From an uncultured Collinsella sp. (GTDB lineage: Bacteria; Actinomycetota; Coriobacteriia; Coriobacteriales; Coriobacteriaceae), in assembly GCA_958403385.1 (NCBI GenBank), contig CATXXC010000001.1, positions 1 through 64,000 on the forward strand: a DNA stretch of 64,000 nt, in the 5' to 3' direction. The notes under the pieces are model-generated. The model was not told the origin of the DNA, searched no databases, and saw nothing but the letters and a program-made list of their open reading frames with translations. Within the stretch, counting starts at the first letter, position 1, and each line of letters starts with the position of its first letter. Made by a program: the position numbers and the translations under genes. Shown in pieces: positions 27,679-35,783 of this stretch.

Positions 27679-27737
27679 CCCGCGCATAGTCTCGGACTTC
27701 AAGGCGAGGAACCCGCAGCCGGGTCCTCGCCTTTTTG
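27612..27737 (+). promoter_or_regulatory. Transcription attenuator controlling metNIQ
   Basis: Three mutually exclusive pairings can be read. (a) Terminator: 27701-27715 with 27720-27733, then a T-run. (b) Antiterminator: TCCTCGCCT at 27637-27645 with its perfect 9-bp complement at 27702-27710. (c) Leader stem: CGCGGGCA at 27612-27619 with TGCCCGCG at 27661-27668, enclosing the antiterminator's left arm. A ribosome stalled on the Met codons at 27595-27627 would open (c), permit (b) and prevent (a), turning on transport genes when methionine is short. Confidence 0.72.
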
Positions 27738-27791
27738 TTTGGCATGCCGCGGGCGCCAACCATCAGCAACACTCAACCGAAAGGCTGTACC

Positions 27792-28832
27792 GTGATAGAA
27801 CTCACCAACATAGTTAAGGAATACCAAGGGACGGGCGGGGCGTTTCGCGCCGTGGACGACGTGACGCTCACCATCCAGACCGGCGAGGTCTTTGGCATCA
27901 TCGGTTACTCCGGCGCCGGCAAGTCCACGCTCGTGCGCTGCATCAACCTGCTCGAACGCCCCACCTCGGGCACCGTGCGCGTGGACGGCCGCGACATCAC
28001 CGCGCTCACCGGCGCCGAGCTGCGCCGCGAGCGCCAGAGCATCGGCATCATCTTCCAGCACTTCAACCTGTTTCCCTCGCGTACCGTGGCGCAAAACGTC
28101 GCGTTCCCGCTGGCCAAGCTCGGCCTCTCCCGCGAGGAGATCGACGCCCGCGTGACCGAGCTGCTCGCGCTTGTGGAGCTCTCGGACAAGGCGGCCGCCT
28201 ACCCCGAGCAGCTCTCCGGCGGCCAGAAGCAGCGCGTCGCCATCGCCCGCGCGCTCGCCACGCGCCCCAGCGTCCTTCTGTGCGACGAGGCCACCAGCGC
28301 GCTCGACCCCACCACCACGCACTCCATCCTCTCCCTGCTCAAGCAGCTCAACCGCGACCTGGGGCTCACCATCGTGGTCATCACCCACCAGATGAACGTG
28401 GTGAAGGAGATCTGCGACCGCGTGGCGGTGATGGAGCGCGGCCGCGTGATCGAGTCCGGCCCGGTCTACGACGTGTTCGCGAACCCGTCGCACGAGCTCA
28501 CGCGTGAGTTTATCTCCTCCACCTCCACGCTCACCCGCGTGAACGAGCTGGTGGCCGAGGGCAGCCCCGTGGTGGCGCTGCGCCCCGGCGAGGTACTCGT
28601 GCGCCTCAACTACCAGCGCCGCGATGTGAACGAGCCCATCATCAGCTCCATCTCGCGCAGCTTCGACATCGACGTGAACATCATCTTCGCCGACGTCGAG
28701 GTGGTGGCCGATGCACCCATCGGCGGCACCGTCGCCATCCTTTCCGGCACGCGCGACCGCGTGGACGCCGCCCTTGCCTACCTGCCCCAGAACGAAAACG
28801 TTCGCGTCGAGGTGATCGCTGATGCTCGCTAA
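27792..28832 (+). CDS. metN: Methionine ABC transporter ATPase
   Basis: 346 residues. ATPase of the MetNIQ importer. Walker A GYSGAGKSTLVRC at about residue 40, signature QLSGGQKQRVAIARAL, Walker B VLLCDEATSALDP. The C-terminal 100 residues form the NIL domain (GEVLVRLNYQRRDVNEPIIS), which binds methionine and inhibits transport. The start is GTG 27792-27794, preceded by AAAGG eight bases upstream; the frame is open further up but passes through the terminator. It overlaps the next gene by 11 bases. Confidence 0.93.
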   Translation: MIELTNIVKEYQGTGGAFRAVDDVTLTIQTGEVFGIIGYSGAGKSTLVRCINLLERPTSGTVRVDGRDITALTGAELRRERQSIGIIFQHFNLFPSRTVAQNVAFPLAKLGLSREEIDARVTELLALVELSDKAAAYPEQLSGGQKQRVAIARALATRPSVLLCDEATSALDPTTTHSILSLLKQLNRDLGLTIVVITHQMNVVKEICDRVAVMERGRVIESGPVYDVFANPSHELTREFISSTSTLTRVNELVAEGSPVVALRPGEVLVRLNYQRRDVNEPIISSISRSFDIDVNIIFADVEVVADAPIGGTVAILSGTRDRVDAALAYLPQNENVRVEVIADAR

Positions 28833-30444
28833 CATTTCCGCATTCATTCCCAACGTCGTGGCCCAGTGGGACACGTTCATCTCCTCCATTTGGGAGACGC
28901 TGCTCATGCTCGCGTGGTCCGGCGTGTTCGTGTTCGTGCTCGGCGGAGTGCTGGGCGTGGCGCTCACCGTCACGCGCGCCGGCGGCATCTTGGAGAACCG
29001 CCCGCTGTGGCAGGTGCTCGACAAGGTGACCAACGTGTTTCGCTCCATCCCGTTCATCATCCTGCTGGCGGCGCTGCTCCCCGTTTCGCGCCTCATCATG
29101 GGAACCGCCATCGGCGTGCCGGGCGCCATCGTGCCGCTCGTAGTGGGCGCCATCCCATTCTTCGCCCGCCAGGTTGAGGTGTCGCTCGCCGAGGTTGACC
29201 CCGGGCTCATCGAGGCGGCCGACGCCATGGGCCTGGCTCCGCTCGACATCATCTGGCGCGTATACCTGCGCGAATCCGTCTCGAGCCTGGCGCGCGTAAC
29301 CACCGTGACGCTCATCTCGCTGCTCAACCTTACCGCCATGGCCGGAGCCGTGGGCGCCGGCGGCCTGGGCAACTTCGCCATCCAGTACGGCAAGGACCGC
29401 AACCAGCTCGACGTAATATACGTGACCGTGGTGGTGCTCGTGATCATGGTCTCGCTCATCCAGATTGTGGGCAACGCGATGGCCAAGCGTTCGAGCGACG
29501 AGCACCGCGCCGCCGCAGCGGCAGCGGCCGGCAACGGCACGGCCACGGGCACCGGCACCACGGGCTCGCACGCGCGCCGCAACGTGATCATCGGCGCGGC
29601 CGCCCTCGCCGTGGGCTTTGGCCTCTACTTTGCGGTAAACGCGCTCACCGCCGCGCCCGCCTCCGAGCGCTTGACCGTGAAGATGGGCGTTACCGGCACC
29701 ATCTACGAGGAGCTTTACGCACCGGCTAAGAAGAAGCTCGCCGCCGAGGGCATCGACCTGGAGATCGTGCAGTTCTCCGACTACACCACGCCCAACGCTG
29801 CGCTGGCCGACGGCGACATCGACCTCAACAGCTTCCAGCACCGTATCTTCTTCGCCACCGAGCTTGAGAAAAAGGGCTACAAGCTCTCCAACATCGGCAA
29901 CACGTTCGTTCAGCCCATGCACCTGTACTCGGCGAACGTTGCGTCCGTGGACGAGATCGCCGACGGCGCCAAGGTGGCCATTCCCGACGACGTGACCAAC
30001 GGCGGACGCGCGCTCAAGGTTCTCGAAGCCGCGGGGCTCATCCAACTTTCGGACGCGGCTGGCTTCAACCCCACCGTGGCCGACATCACCGCCAACCCAC
30101 GTGGAATCGAGATCGTGCAGCTCGCCGCCAACAACATCCCCTCGGTGCTGCCCGACGTCGCCGCCGCCGTGGTGAACGGCAACTACGCCATCGACAACAA
30201 CCTGTCGCACGACGACATCATCTTCGAGGACACGAGCATTAGCGACGAGCAGTACTGGAACCTCACCGCCGCGCGCACCGAGGACCTGAAGGACCCCGAG
30301 AAGGTGGAGGTGTACCGCAAGGTTATCGAGGCGTACCAGTCCGCGGATACCGAAGGCGTATACGACAACACCTACGGCGGCAACTTTATCGCCGTAGGCT
30401 GGGACCAGGACCTGCTCTCCAAGGCCGTAACGGACGCGAAGTAG
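28822..30444 (+). CDS. Fused methionine permease and substrate-binding protein (MetI-MetQ)
   Basis: 540 residues combining two normally separate proteins. Residues 1-220 are the MetI permease with five membrane helices and the coupling loop EAADAMGLAPLDIIWRVYLR (131-150). An Ala/Gly/Thr-rich linker (228-250) leads to an extra membrane helix (about 254-276). Residues 284-540 are a MetQ/NlpA-type binding protein (MGVTGTIYEELYAPAKKKL, DLNSFQHRIFF). There is no lipobox; the binding protein is tethered by the extra helix instead of a lipid. It overlaps metN by 11 bases (ATGCTCGCTAA), so the two are translationally coupled. No stop or frameshift separates the domains. Confidence 0.92.
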   Translation: MLANISAFIPNVVAQWDTFISSIWETLLMLAWSGVFVFVLGGVLGVALTVTRAGGILENRPLWQVLDKVTNVFRSIPFIILLAALLPVSRLIMGTAIGVPGAIVPLVVGAIPFFARQVEVSLAEVDPGLIEAADAMGLAPLDIIWRVYLRESVSSLARVTTVTLISLLNLTAMAGAVGAGGLGNFAIQYGKDRNQLDVIYVTVVVLVIMVSLIQIVGNAMAKRSSDEHRAAAAAAAGNGTATGTGTTGSHARRNVIIGAAALAVGFGLYFAVNALTAAPASERLTVKMGVTGTIYEELYAPAKKKLAAEGIDLEIVQFSDYTTPNAALADGDIDLNSFQHRIFFATELEKKGYKLSNIGNTFVQPMHLYSANVASVDEIADGAKVAIPDDVTNGGRALKVLEAAGLIQLSDAAGFNPTVADITANPRGIEIVQLAANNIPSVLPDVAAAVVNGNYAIDNNLSHDDIIFEDTSISDEQYWNLTAARTEDLKDPEKVEVYRKVIEAYQSADTEGVYDNTYGGNFIAVGWDQDLLSKAVTDAK

Positions 30445-30485
30445 GCAGCGCGTAAGAAATCCGCTCCCGCACACACCCAAGCGAA

Positions 30486-30530
30486 GGGCCTCCCGGCACG
30501 CGACTCAGCCGGGAGGCCCCATTCAGTTTT
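30486..30530 (+). terminator. Terminator of metN-metIQ
   Basis: Stem GGGCCTCCCGGC (30486-30497) with its complement at 30508-30519, then a T-containing stretch. Confidence 0.75.
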
Positions 30531-30650
30531 CCGTCCCGCCGCAACCGGCAGCAAAAGCCGTCTACACCCCTTACCCTCTGGCGAGCTCCGCAAAAAACAG
30601 CCCCACGGGCATATTTCAAGCAACCCTCAAAATAGTTTTTGACAAACGTC

Positions 30651-30866
30651 GACCGCCGTGAGGGAGCTGATTTCCCTCGCGGCGGTCTTCTAACAGAAAA
30701 AACCAAGTGAGTAGACTTTTTGCAGGAGGCCGAGCACGCCCCAAAACGCCGGCGCTCTGACCTGGGGTTTTACTGAGCATTTGTCGCGATGTGCTCGACA
30801 AATCCAAAAAAGTCTACTCACTTGCATCTAAGACGCACCAGATAGGGGCAAAAAACCGCCGCGAAA
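30651..30866 (-). repeat. ~215-bp structured element, copy 2 (inverted)
   Basis: Reverse-complement copy of 25914-26126, clearly alike but diverged in the centre. It begins with a hairpin GACCGCC.../...GGCGGTC (30651-30689), has the AGTGAGTAGAC/GTCTACTCACT arms, and ends inside the terminator of the BceB-like gene. Confidence 0.85.
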
Positions 30867-30892
30867 GGAATCCGGCTCCCTTCGCGGCGGCT
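30850..30892 (-). terminator. Terminator of the BceB-like gene
   Basis: On the minus strand a GCCGCCGCGAAGGGAG stem pairs with TTTCGCGGCGG, followed by a T-run. It forms the outer edge of element copy 2. Confidence 0.75.
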
Positions 30893-30927
30893 ATTAGCGC
30901 TGGTTTTGCGACCGTTTTGCCCGCTTG

Positions 30928-33165
30928 TTATTCGCTGTAGCGGGTGGCGATGGCAGCTTGTACCATGCCGGCGCTCATGAGGTAGGTCACCAGGAAGTAG
31001 CCACCGTATGCTGCCAGGAAGATTGCACAGGTGAGGCCCACGGTGCCGCCGATGCTCATATTTCCGAAAATGCTCACCAGCTCGATGATCACCTTAAGTG
31101 CCACAAAGGAGTGCGCCAGGCCCACTGCCAGCGGGAACAGGAAGAATACCGCTTGCTGCGCCATCACCGAATGGCGAATCTGGCGGTCGTCGCAGCCAAT
31201 CTGTGCCAGCACACGATAGCTGCGGCTGCCGTCGGCCACGTTGGAGAGTTGCTGAATCGACAGAATCGCCGCGCATGCAACGACCAATACAAAGCCGATG
31301 TAGATGGCTAGGTAGCTAATAAGACCGTTCATTTGCGCTGCTTGCGCGTACATCTCGGAGCGTGTGATGAAGGTTCCCCACGACCCCGGCTCCTTGCCGT
31401 CAACGAGCAGATTGTCGAGCACAGTGTATTTAATACTCTCGTCTGCCTCGGTCGTATCCATCCCCTGTTTGTAGTTAACGAGCAGACTACTGGAATACGG
31501 CTGCAGATTAAGTTGGGACAACAGCTCGTCGGCAACGACGACGGTACCCCCATTACTGCCCATCGCCGAGTTGGCGATGGCCGCCGTATCTTCGTCCGAC
31601 TTATCGGTTGCGGGCTTGAGCGTATGCCCGCCCAAGGTAAGGGTATGGCCGCCAGCCATATACTTGGTGTACAGGTCGACCAGCTCGCCGCCCATATCAC
31701 ACGTGAGCAGATACTGGTCGTGACCGATATGCACCGGCTCCTCGCCCATCATCTGACGCAGTTTGTTGTACTGGCTCGCCGGCGTCACAAACAGACCCAT
31801 CGCATCGGCATTGCTACCCCCGAACGCCTTGGGAAGCTTTTCGCCCATGGTCTTGCACATCTCACTTGGAGTCACCGAAGGATTCGAGCCGCCAAGCGGG
31901 TAACTCAGATACGAATCGATCTGCACATGCTCACCGGCAACATCGGCGATATTGACCTTCTTGCCGGTCTCGTCGTTGTTGTCCGCCGACTTGCCCTTAA
32001 TACCGTCTGCAACGTTATCGTGATCGATACGATCGCCGTGCCATGCGGAGTACAAATCGACCGTACTATCGGCCAACACCATGCGATCGGCCTCAGACGG
32101 ATTGACATACTCCTTGTAGTAGTCGAGCGTTTCGGGCGTGTAATAGATATACGTCTGCGACATGTCGGCCGGATTATAGCGCTCCAGGTTTTCGTTCATC
32201 ACGTTGGCAATCGACATACCGCACGTCACCGAGGTGATGGCCAAAAACAGGAGCATCGCGATGACGCCCATCGAAAAGCACACCGTATTAACCTTCGCCG
32301 CAAGCTGGCGCACGGTAAACATGTTGAGGCCGCGCCAATACACGCCGCGCAGGCTCTGCAGCAGCTTGATGAGCATGCCCGAGAGTCCCCAGAACAGGGC
32401 AAAGGTGCCCACGGTAACCATAGCGGTCGTAATACCAAACTGGTTCATGGCCTCTTGCAGCTTGCTGTCCGTCGCGGTTAGCGGGAACCCATCACGTAGC
32501 AGACGGTAATAAGCCACGCCCACAAGCACCACGCCCACGGCAAAGATGGCAATCGCGATCCAGGGGTTGCGTGTCTTGATGCTCTCGTTGCGACGCTCGG
32601 CACCCATAAGCTCGATGAGTTTGGTACGACGCACGGCGCGGAGGTTCAGCAGTAGCGTGAGCACAAACATTACGAGCATGCAGACAAGGGTCAGATTGAA
32701 CGCATGCATCGAGAAAAAGAAGTGGAAATTGGCGATCTGTGTCTTAAAGAGCGAGGCCGTAAAGAACGTCATGAGCTGGGAGAGTCCCACACCCAGCACA
32801 ATGCCGGCGACAAAGGCCACGACCGAAACGATCACCGTCTCGAGCGCCATGATCGTGGCGACGCGCCCGCGCCCCATGCCGAGCACCTGGTACAGGCCAA
32901 ACTCCTTCTTGCGGCGTTTCATGATGAAGTTATTGGCATACACCATCAAAAAGGCCATGACACCGGCCAAAAAGTACGTCAGGTCGCCGAGCATGCTGCC
33001 CATAACCTGCGCCAAGCCCTTTTCATCGATTCCGGCGATGTCGACCTGCATCGAGATGGTGTTAAAGGCATAGAAGACCGTGACGCCCAGGGTGAGCGTC
33101 AAAAGGTAGACGAGGTAGTCGCGGCCGGCACGGCGGACGTTGCCCCAAGCGAGTTTACAGAGCAT
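30928..33165 (-). CDS. ABC permease, FtsX/BceB type
   Basis: 745 residues. Permease of a BceAB-type exporter. The N-terminus KLAWGNVRRAGRDYLVYLLT, then four helices, the FGLYQVLGMGRGR cytoplasmic motif, an extracellular domain of roughly 240 residues (about 320-560) and four C-terminal helices match BceB, which resists bacitracin or lantibiotic-like peptides in Firmicutes. The start chosen is ATG 33163-33165 with GTGAGGG just upstream. It overlaps the ATPase gene by 11 bases. No BceRS two-component system is next to it, so substrate and sensing are unknown. Confidence 0.88.
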   Translation of the reverse strand: MLCKLAWGNVRRAGRDYLVYLLTLTLGVTVFYAFNTISMQVDIAGIDEKGLAQVMGSMLGDLTYFLAGVMAFLMVYANNFIMKRRKKEFGLYQVLGMGRGRVATIMALETVIVSVVAFVAGIVLGVGLSQLMTFFTASLFKTQIANFHFFFSMHAFNLTLVCMLVMFVLTLLLNLRAVRRTKLIELMGAERRNESIKTRNPWIAIAIFAVGVVLVGVAYYRLLRDGFPLTATDSKLQEAMNQFGITTAMVTVGTFALFWGLSGMLIKLLQSLRGVYWRGLNMFTVRQLAAKVNTVCFSMGVIAMLLFLAITSVTCGMSIANVMNENLERYNPADMSQTYIYYTPETLDYYKEYVNPSEADRMVLADSTVDLYSAWHGDRIDHDNVADGIKGKSADNNDETGKKVNIADVAGEHVQIDSYLSYPLGGSNPSVTPSEMCKTMGEKLPKAFGGSNADAMGLFVTPASQYNKLRQMMGEEPVHIGHDQYLLTCDMGGELVDLYTKYMAGGHTLTLGGHTLKPATDKSDEDTAAIANSAMGSNGGTVVVADELLSQLNLQPYSSSLLVNYKQGMDTTEADESIKYTVLDNLLVDGKEPGSWGTFITRSEMYAQAAQMNGLISYLAIYIGFVLVVACAAILSIQQLSNVADGSRSYRVLAQIGCDDRQIRHSVMAQQAVFFLFPLAVGLAHSFVALKVIIELVSIFGNMSIGGTVGLTCAIFLAAYGGYFLVTYLMSAGMVQAAIATRYSE

Positions 33166-33940
33166 CGGAGCCCTCACCGCCCATCATGGCAACGACCTCC
33201 ATAATGCGGTCGAAAAACTCTCGGCGGTCGGTGTCGCCGCGGCGCAGCTCGGTGAAGATCTTGCCGTCGCGGATAAACAACACGCGGCTCGTGTAGCTGG
33301 CGGCAAAGCTGTCATGCGTGACCATGAGCACGGTGGCGCGCAGGCGGCGATTGAGGGCCTCCAGGCTCTCGAGCAGCAGGCGGGCGCTCTTGGAATCGAG
33401 GGCGCCGGTGGGCTCGTCAGCCATAATCATGGTGGGGTCGGTTACGAGCGCGCGAGCCGCGGCAACGCGCTGCTGCTGACCGCCGGACATCTGGTAGGGA
33501 TACTTGTCGAGCACCTGACTGATGGAGAGGCGCGCTGCCACATCCTGCACGCGGGTTGAGATCTCTGCCGAGTTTGTGCGGGCGATGGTGAGCGGCAGGG
33601 CGATATTCTCGCGTGCCGTGAGCGTATCGAGCAGGTTGGAGTCCTGGAAGATAAAGCCGAGCTCCTCGCGGCGGAACTGCGAAAGCTTAGCCTGCTTCAT
33701 GCGCGTCACGTCCTGCCCGTTGATGCGGATCGTGCCGCTCGTGGCGCTATCGATGGTCGAAACGCAGTTGAGCAACGTCGACTTGCCCGAGCCCGAAGCG
33801 CCCATGATGCCCACGAATTCGCCGCGGTTGACCGTAAAGTTGGCATCGTTGAGCGCGCGGGTCACGTTGCCTAGCGCTCCGTATACCTTTTCGAGATGCG
33901 CGACCTCCAGTACCGGGGTCGCCATGTGCGTGGTTTGCAT
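33155..33940 (-). CDS. ABC transporter ATPase, BceA type
   Basis: 261 residues. Walker A GASGSGKSTLLNCVST, Q-loop FIFQDSNLLDTLT, signature MSGGQQQRVAAARAL, Walker B MIMADEPTGALD. This MacB/BceA-like subgroup pairs with FtsX-type permeases, here the overlapping downstream gene. Two ATGs, 33940 and five codons later, are possible; neither has a strong ribosome site, and 33940 is kept by default. Confidence 0.9.
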   Translation of the reverse strand: MQTTHMATPVLEVAHLEKVYGALGNVTRALNDANFTVNRGEFVGIMGASGSGKSTLLNCVSTIDSATSGTIRINGQDVTRMKQAKLSQFRREELGFIFQDSNLLDTLTARENIALPLTIARTNSAEISTRVQDVAARLSISQVLDKYPYQMSGGQQQRVAAARALVTDPTMIMADEPTGALDSKSARLLLESLEALNRRLRATVLMVTHDSFAASYTSRVLFIRDGKIFTELRRGDTDRREFFDRIMEVVAMMGGEGSDAL

Positions 33941-34088
33941 ACCGAGTACTTTCTTGCAATTAGTCTACGGCATCTATAGTCGCAAGAAGACGAGTCGGCT
34001 ACCATCGATATGGCTTACGCTTGCCTTACCGTTGTGTAAGGTACGAGTAGCTACCCTGCCACGTGCTGATATTGAGAGAGGACTCCTG

Positions 34089-35075
34089 TTGAAGACTGTT
34101 CATGTTGCCGCTGGGATCATTCGCAAGGAAGGATCCGATGAGCTGCTTGCCGTGCAGCGCGGCTACGGCGACATGCAGGGACTTTGGGAGTTCCCCGGTG
34201 GCAAGCTCATGCGCGGCGAGACGCCCGAGGACGCCGTACGCCGCGAGCTCATGGAAGAGCTGCAGGTAAAAGTCACCAACCTGCGCGATTTTTACACCGT
34301 TGAGTATGACTACCCCGATTTTCATCTCTCAATGGAGTGTTACTACTGCTCGCTGGCTAAAGAATCCGATGAGCCCCAGAAGCACGACCGCCAGCTCGAT
34401 ATCCGCTGGATTCCGCGTACCTCGCTTGCCACCGTTGAGTGGATGCCCGCCGACAAGGGGCTCATTGATGCCCTGATTGAGCTGAAGGAAGACCGGCTCG
34501 AGACAAGCTCCGCCGATGACGCTGTGCCCAAAACAGCCGACAAACCCGCCACCAAACCCAAGCGCGCACCTAAGCGCCGCAGCAAGAAGCGTCCCAAGCC
34601 CGGTCTGCTCGACGGCATCGACACCTCGGACCTTTCCGCTGACGAGCGCGAACTGGTCCGCCGTCGCGCCGCCATCAAAAAGTCCATGAAGGGCAACAAG
34701 CGCGCCAACACCAAACCCGAGCTGCTCGTTCGCCAGCGCCTGCGGGCAGCAGGTCTTACGGGCTATCGCTTGGAATGGAAGGTTCCCGGCAAGCCCGACA
34801 TCGCCTTCCCCGGCCGCAAGATCGCCATCTTCGTCAACGGCTGCTTTTGGCACCGCTGCCCCAAGTGCAACCCCAGCCAGCCCAAGCGCAATGTTGAGTT
34901 TTGGGAGGCAAAGTTCCGTCGCAACGTCGAGCGCGACCGTGCCGCCGTGGCAGCGCTCACCGAAATGGGCTGGACGCCCATAACCATCTGGGAATGCGAA
35001 CTCAAAAAGGACCGCATCGACGCCACGATGGAAAAGGTCATCGAGCAGGTGCGTGCCGCGGCACCGCAACGCTAA
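34089..35075 (+). CDS. Nudix hydrolase - Vsr endonuclease fusion
   Basis: 328 residues from a TTG start (34089-34091, AGAGGA six bases upstream). Residues 1-135 are a MutT-like Nudix domain: Nudix box GKLMRGETPEDAVRRELMEE from Gly38, with Gln in place of the last conserved Gly; such enzymes sanitise oxidised nucleotides. Residues 136-190 are a Lys/Pro-rich linker. Residues 195-320 are a very-short-patch-repair endonuclease: KRANTKPELLVRQRLR, VPGKPDIAF (catalytic Asp), IFVNGCFWHRCPKC (zinc and catalytic His), NVERDRAAV and ITIWECEL. Vsr nicks T:G mismatches from deaminated 5-methylcytosine. No cytosine methylase gene is nearby. One uninterrupted frame, so the fusion is genuine in this sequence. 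Confidence 0.9.
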   Translation: MKTVHVAAGIIRKEGSDELLAVQRGYGDMQGLWEFPGGKLMRGETPEDAVRRELMEELQVKVTNLRDFYTVEYDYPDFHLSMECYYCSLAKESDEPQKHDRQLDIRWIPRTSLATVEWMPADKGLIDALIELKEDRLETSSADDAVPKTADKPATKPKRAPKRRSKKRPKPGLLDGIDTSDLSADERELVRRRAAIKKSMKGNKRANTKPELLVRQRLRAAGLTGYRLEWKVPGKPDIAFPGRKIAIFVNGCFWHRCPKCNPSQPKRNVEFWEAKFRRNVERDRAAVAALTEMGWTPITIWECELKKDRIDATMEKVIEQVRAAAPQR

Positions 35076-35328
35076 CAGCGAGCATTCACACGCTCCGCAC
35101 GTCCGCGCCACGTCTACGCCACAAACCTTAGAAAGCCCTTAAGCTCAAAACCTTTCAAGAGTGTTACTCAATAGCCTTGACCTGCGGTTTCATCGTAACA
35201 CCAAACCAGGTTAAGCCTTTCTTTAGCGCTTCTTTGCGGCAGCCGCGGCATAATACTGCCAACGCACGGGGCCTAGCAGCATACCCCGAGCGCAACCTTT
35301 TGGTGGACATCGAGGAGGCCGCATAAGC
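35076..35328. other. Intergenic spacer after the Nudix-Vsr gene
   Basis: No gene or strong hairpin recognised; CGTAACACCAAACCAGGTTA at about 35193 has a weak inverted repeat. It may hold the promoter for the small reading frame at 35329. Confidence 0.4.
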
Positions 35329-35538
35329 ATGCATTCTTCCAATGACGCAGCACAGCAGCCATCCCTAAAACATGCAGACCTTTTCTCCTTCCCCCCGACA
35401 CAGAGAAACGGTCTCCTCGACTCCCCCACCACAAAAACCAAGCGCTCAGCCAATCAGAGCCTCAACTTACGAGCATCCTTCGAAAAGCTCCAAGCATCCC
35501 TAGACAAGGCGTTCCCCAACCAAGCCCGGGCATACTAA
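35329..35538 (+). CDS. Possible small hypothetical protein
   Basis: 69 codons, begins MHSSNDAAQQPSLKHADLFS and ends FPNQARAY. GAGGAGG lies 10 bases before the ATG, a little far. It has a helical stretch LRASFEKLQASLDKAF but no family I know and no membrane segment. The base composition is lower in GC than the neighbours. It could be a real small gene or chance; kept at low confidence. Confidence 0.35.
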   Translation: MHSSNDAAQQPSLKHADLFSFPPTQRNGLLDSPTTKTKRSANQSLNLRASFEKLQASLDKAFPNQARAY

Positions 35539-35606
35539 CCCCTCATCAACAAGGCGCCCCTCGCGCACCATCCTTCCCGCCCCAACGCCACAAGGGCGAT
35601 CGAGCA

Positions 35607-35759
35607 GGACGGCTTGGGCAGGTCCCCGTACTTAGTTTCCAAAATCATTCCGCAGCGCGAAGGCCCCCGTTGCCAACGCTTCGTAGAAGCGAGGCAACGG
35701 GGGCCTTCATGCGCGAGGACGTTTTGGAAACTAAGTACGGGGATCTGCCCAAGCCGTCC
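35607..35759. repeat. Nested long hairpin with 38-bp arms
   Basis: Outer arms 35607-35644 and 35722-35759 pair over 38 bases with one G-U type mismatch; inner arms 35659-35674 and 35693-35708 (GAAGGCCCCCGTTGCC) pair perfectly over 16. Spacers TCATTCCGCAGCGC and ATGCGCGAGGACG are the clearest examples of the family's conserved unpaired sequences. It lies just downstream of the aldolase gene. Confidence 0.88.
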
Positions 35760-35783
35760 GGTGGGATCAGAGTACCCTTGCTG

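Noticed and set aside
33522..34088. Upstream in-frame extension of the Nudix-Vsr gene
   Set aside because: It runs antisense through the BceA-like gene and shows no conserved residues; the TTG at 34089 has a good ribosome site and the Nudix domain starts there.
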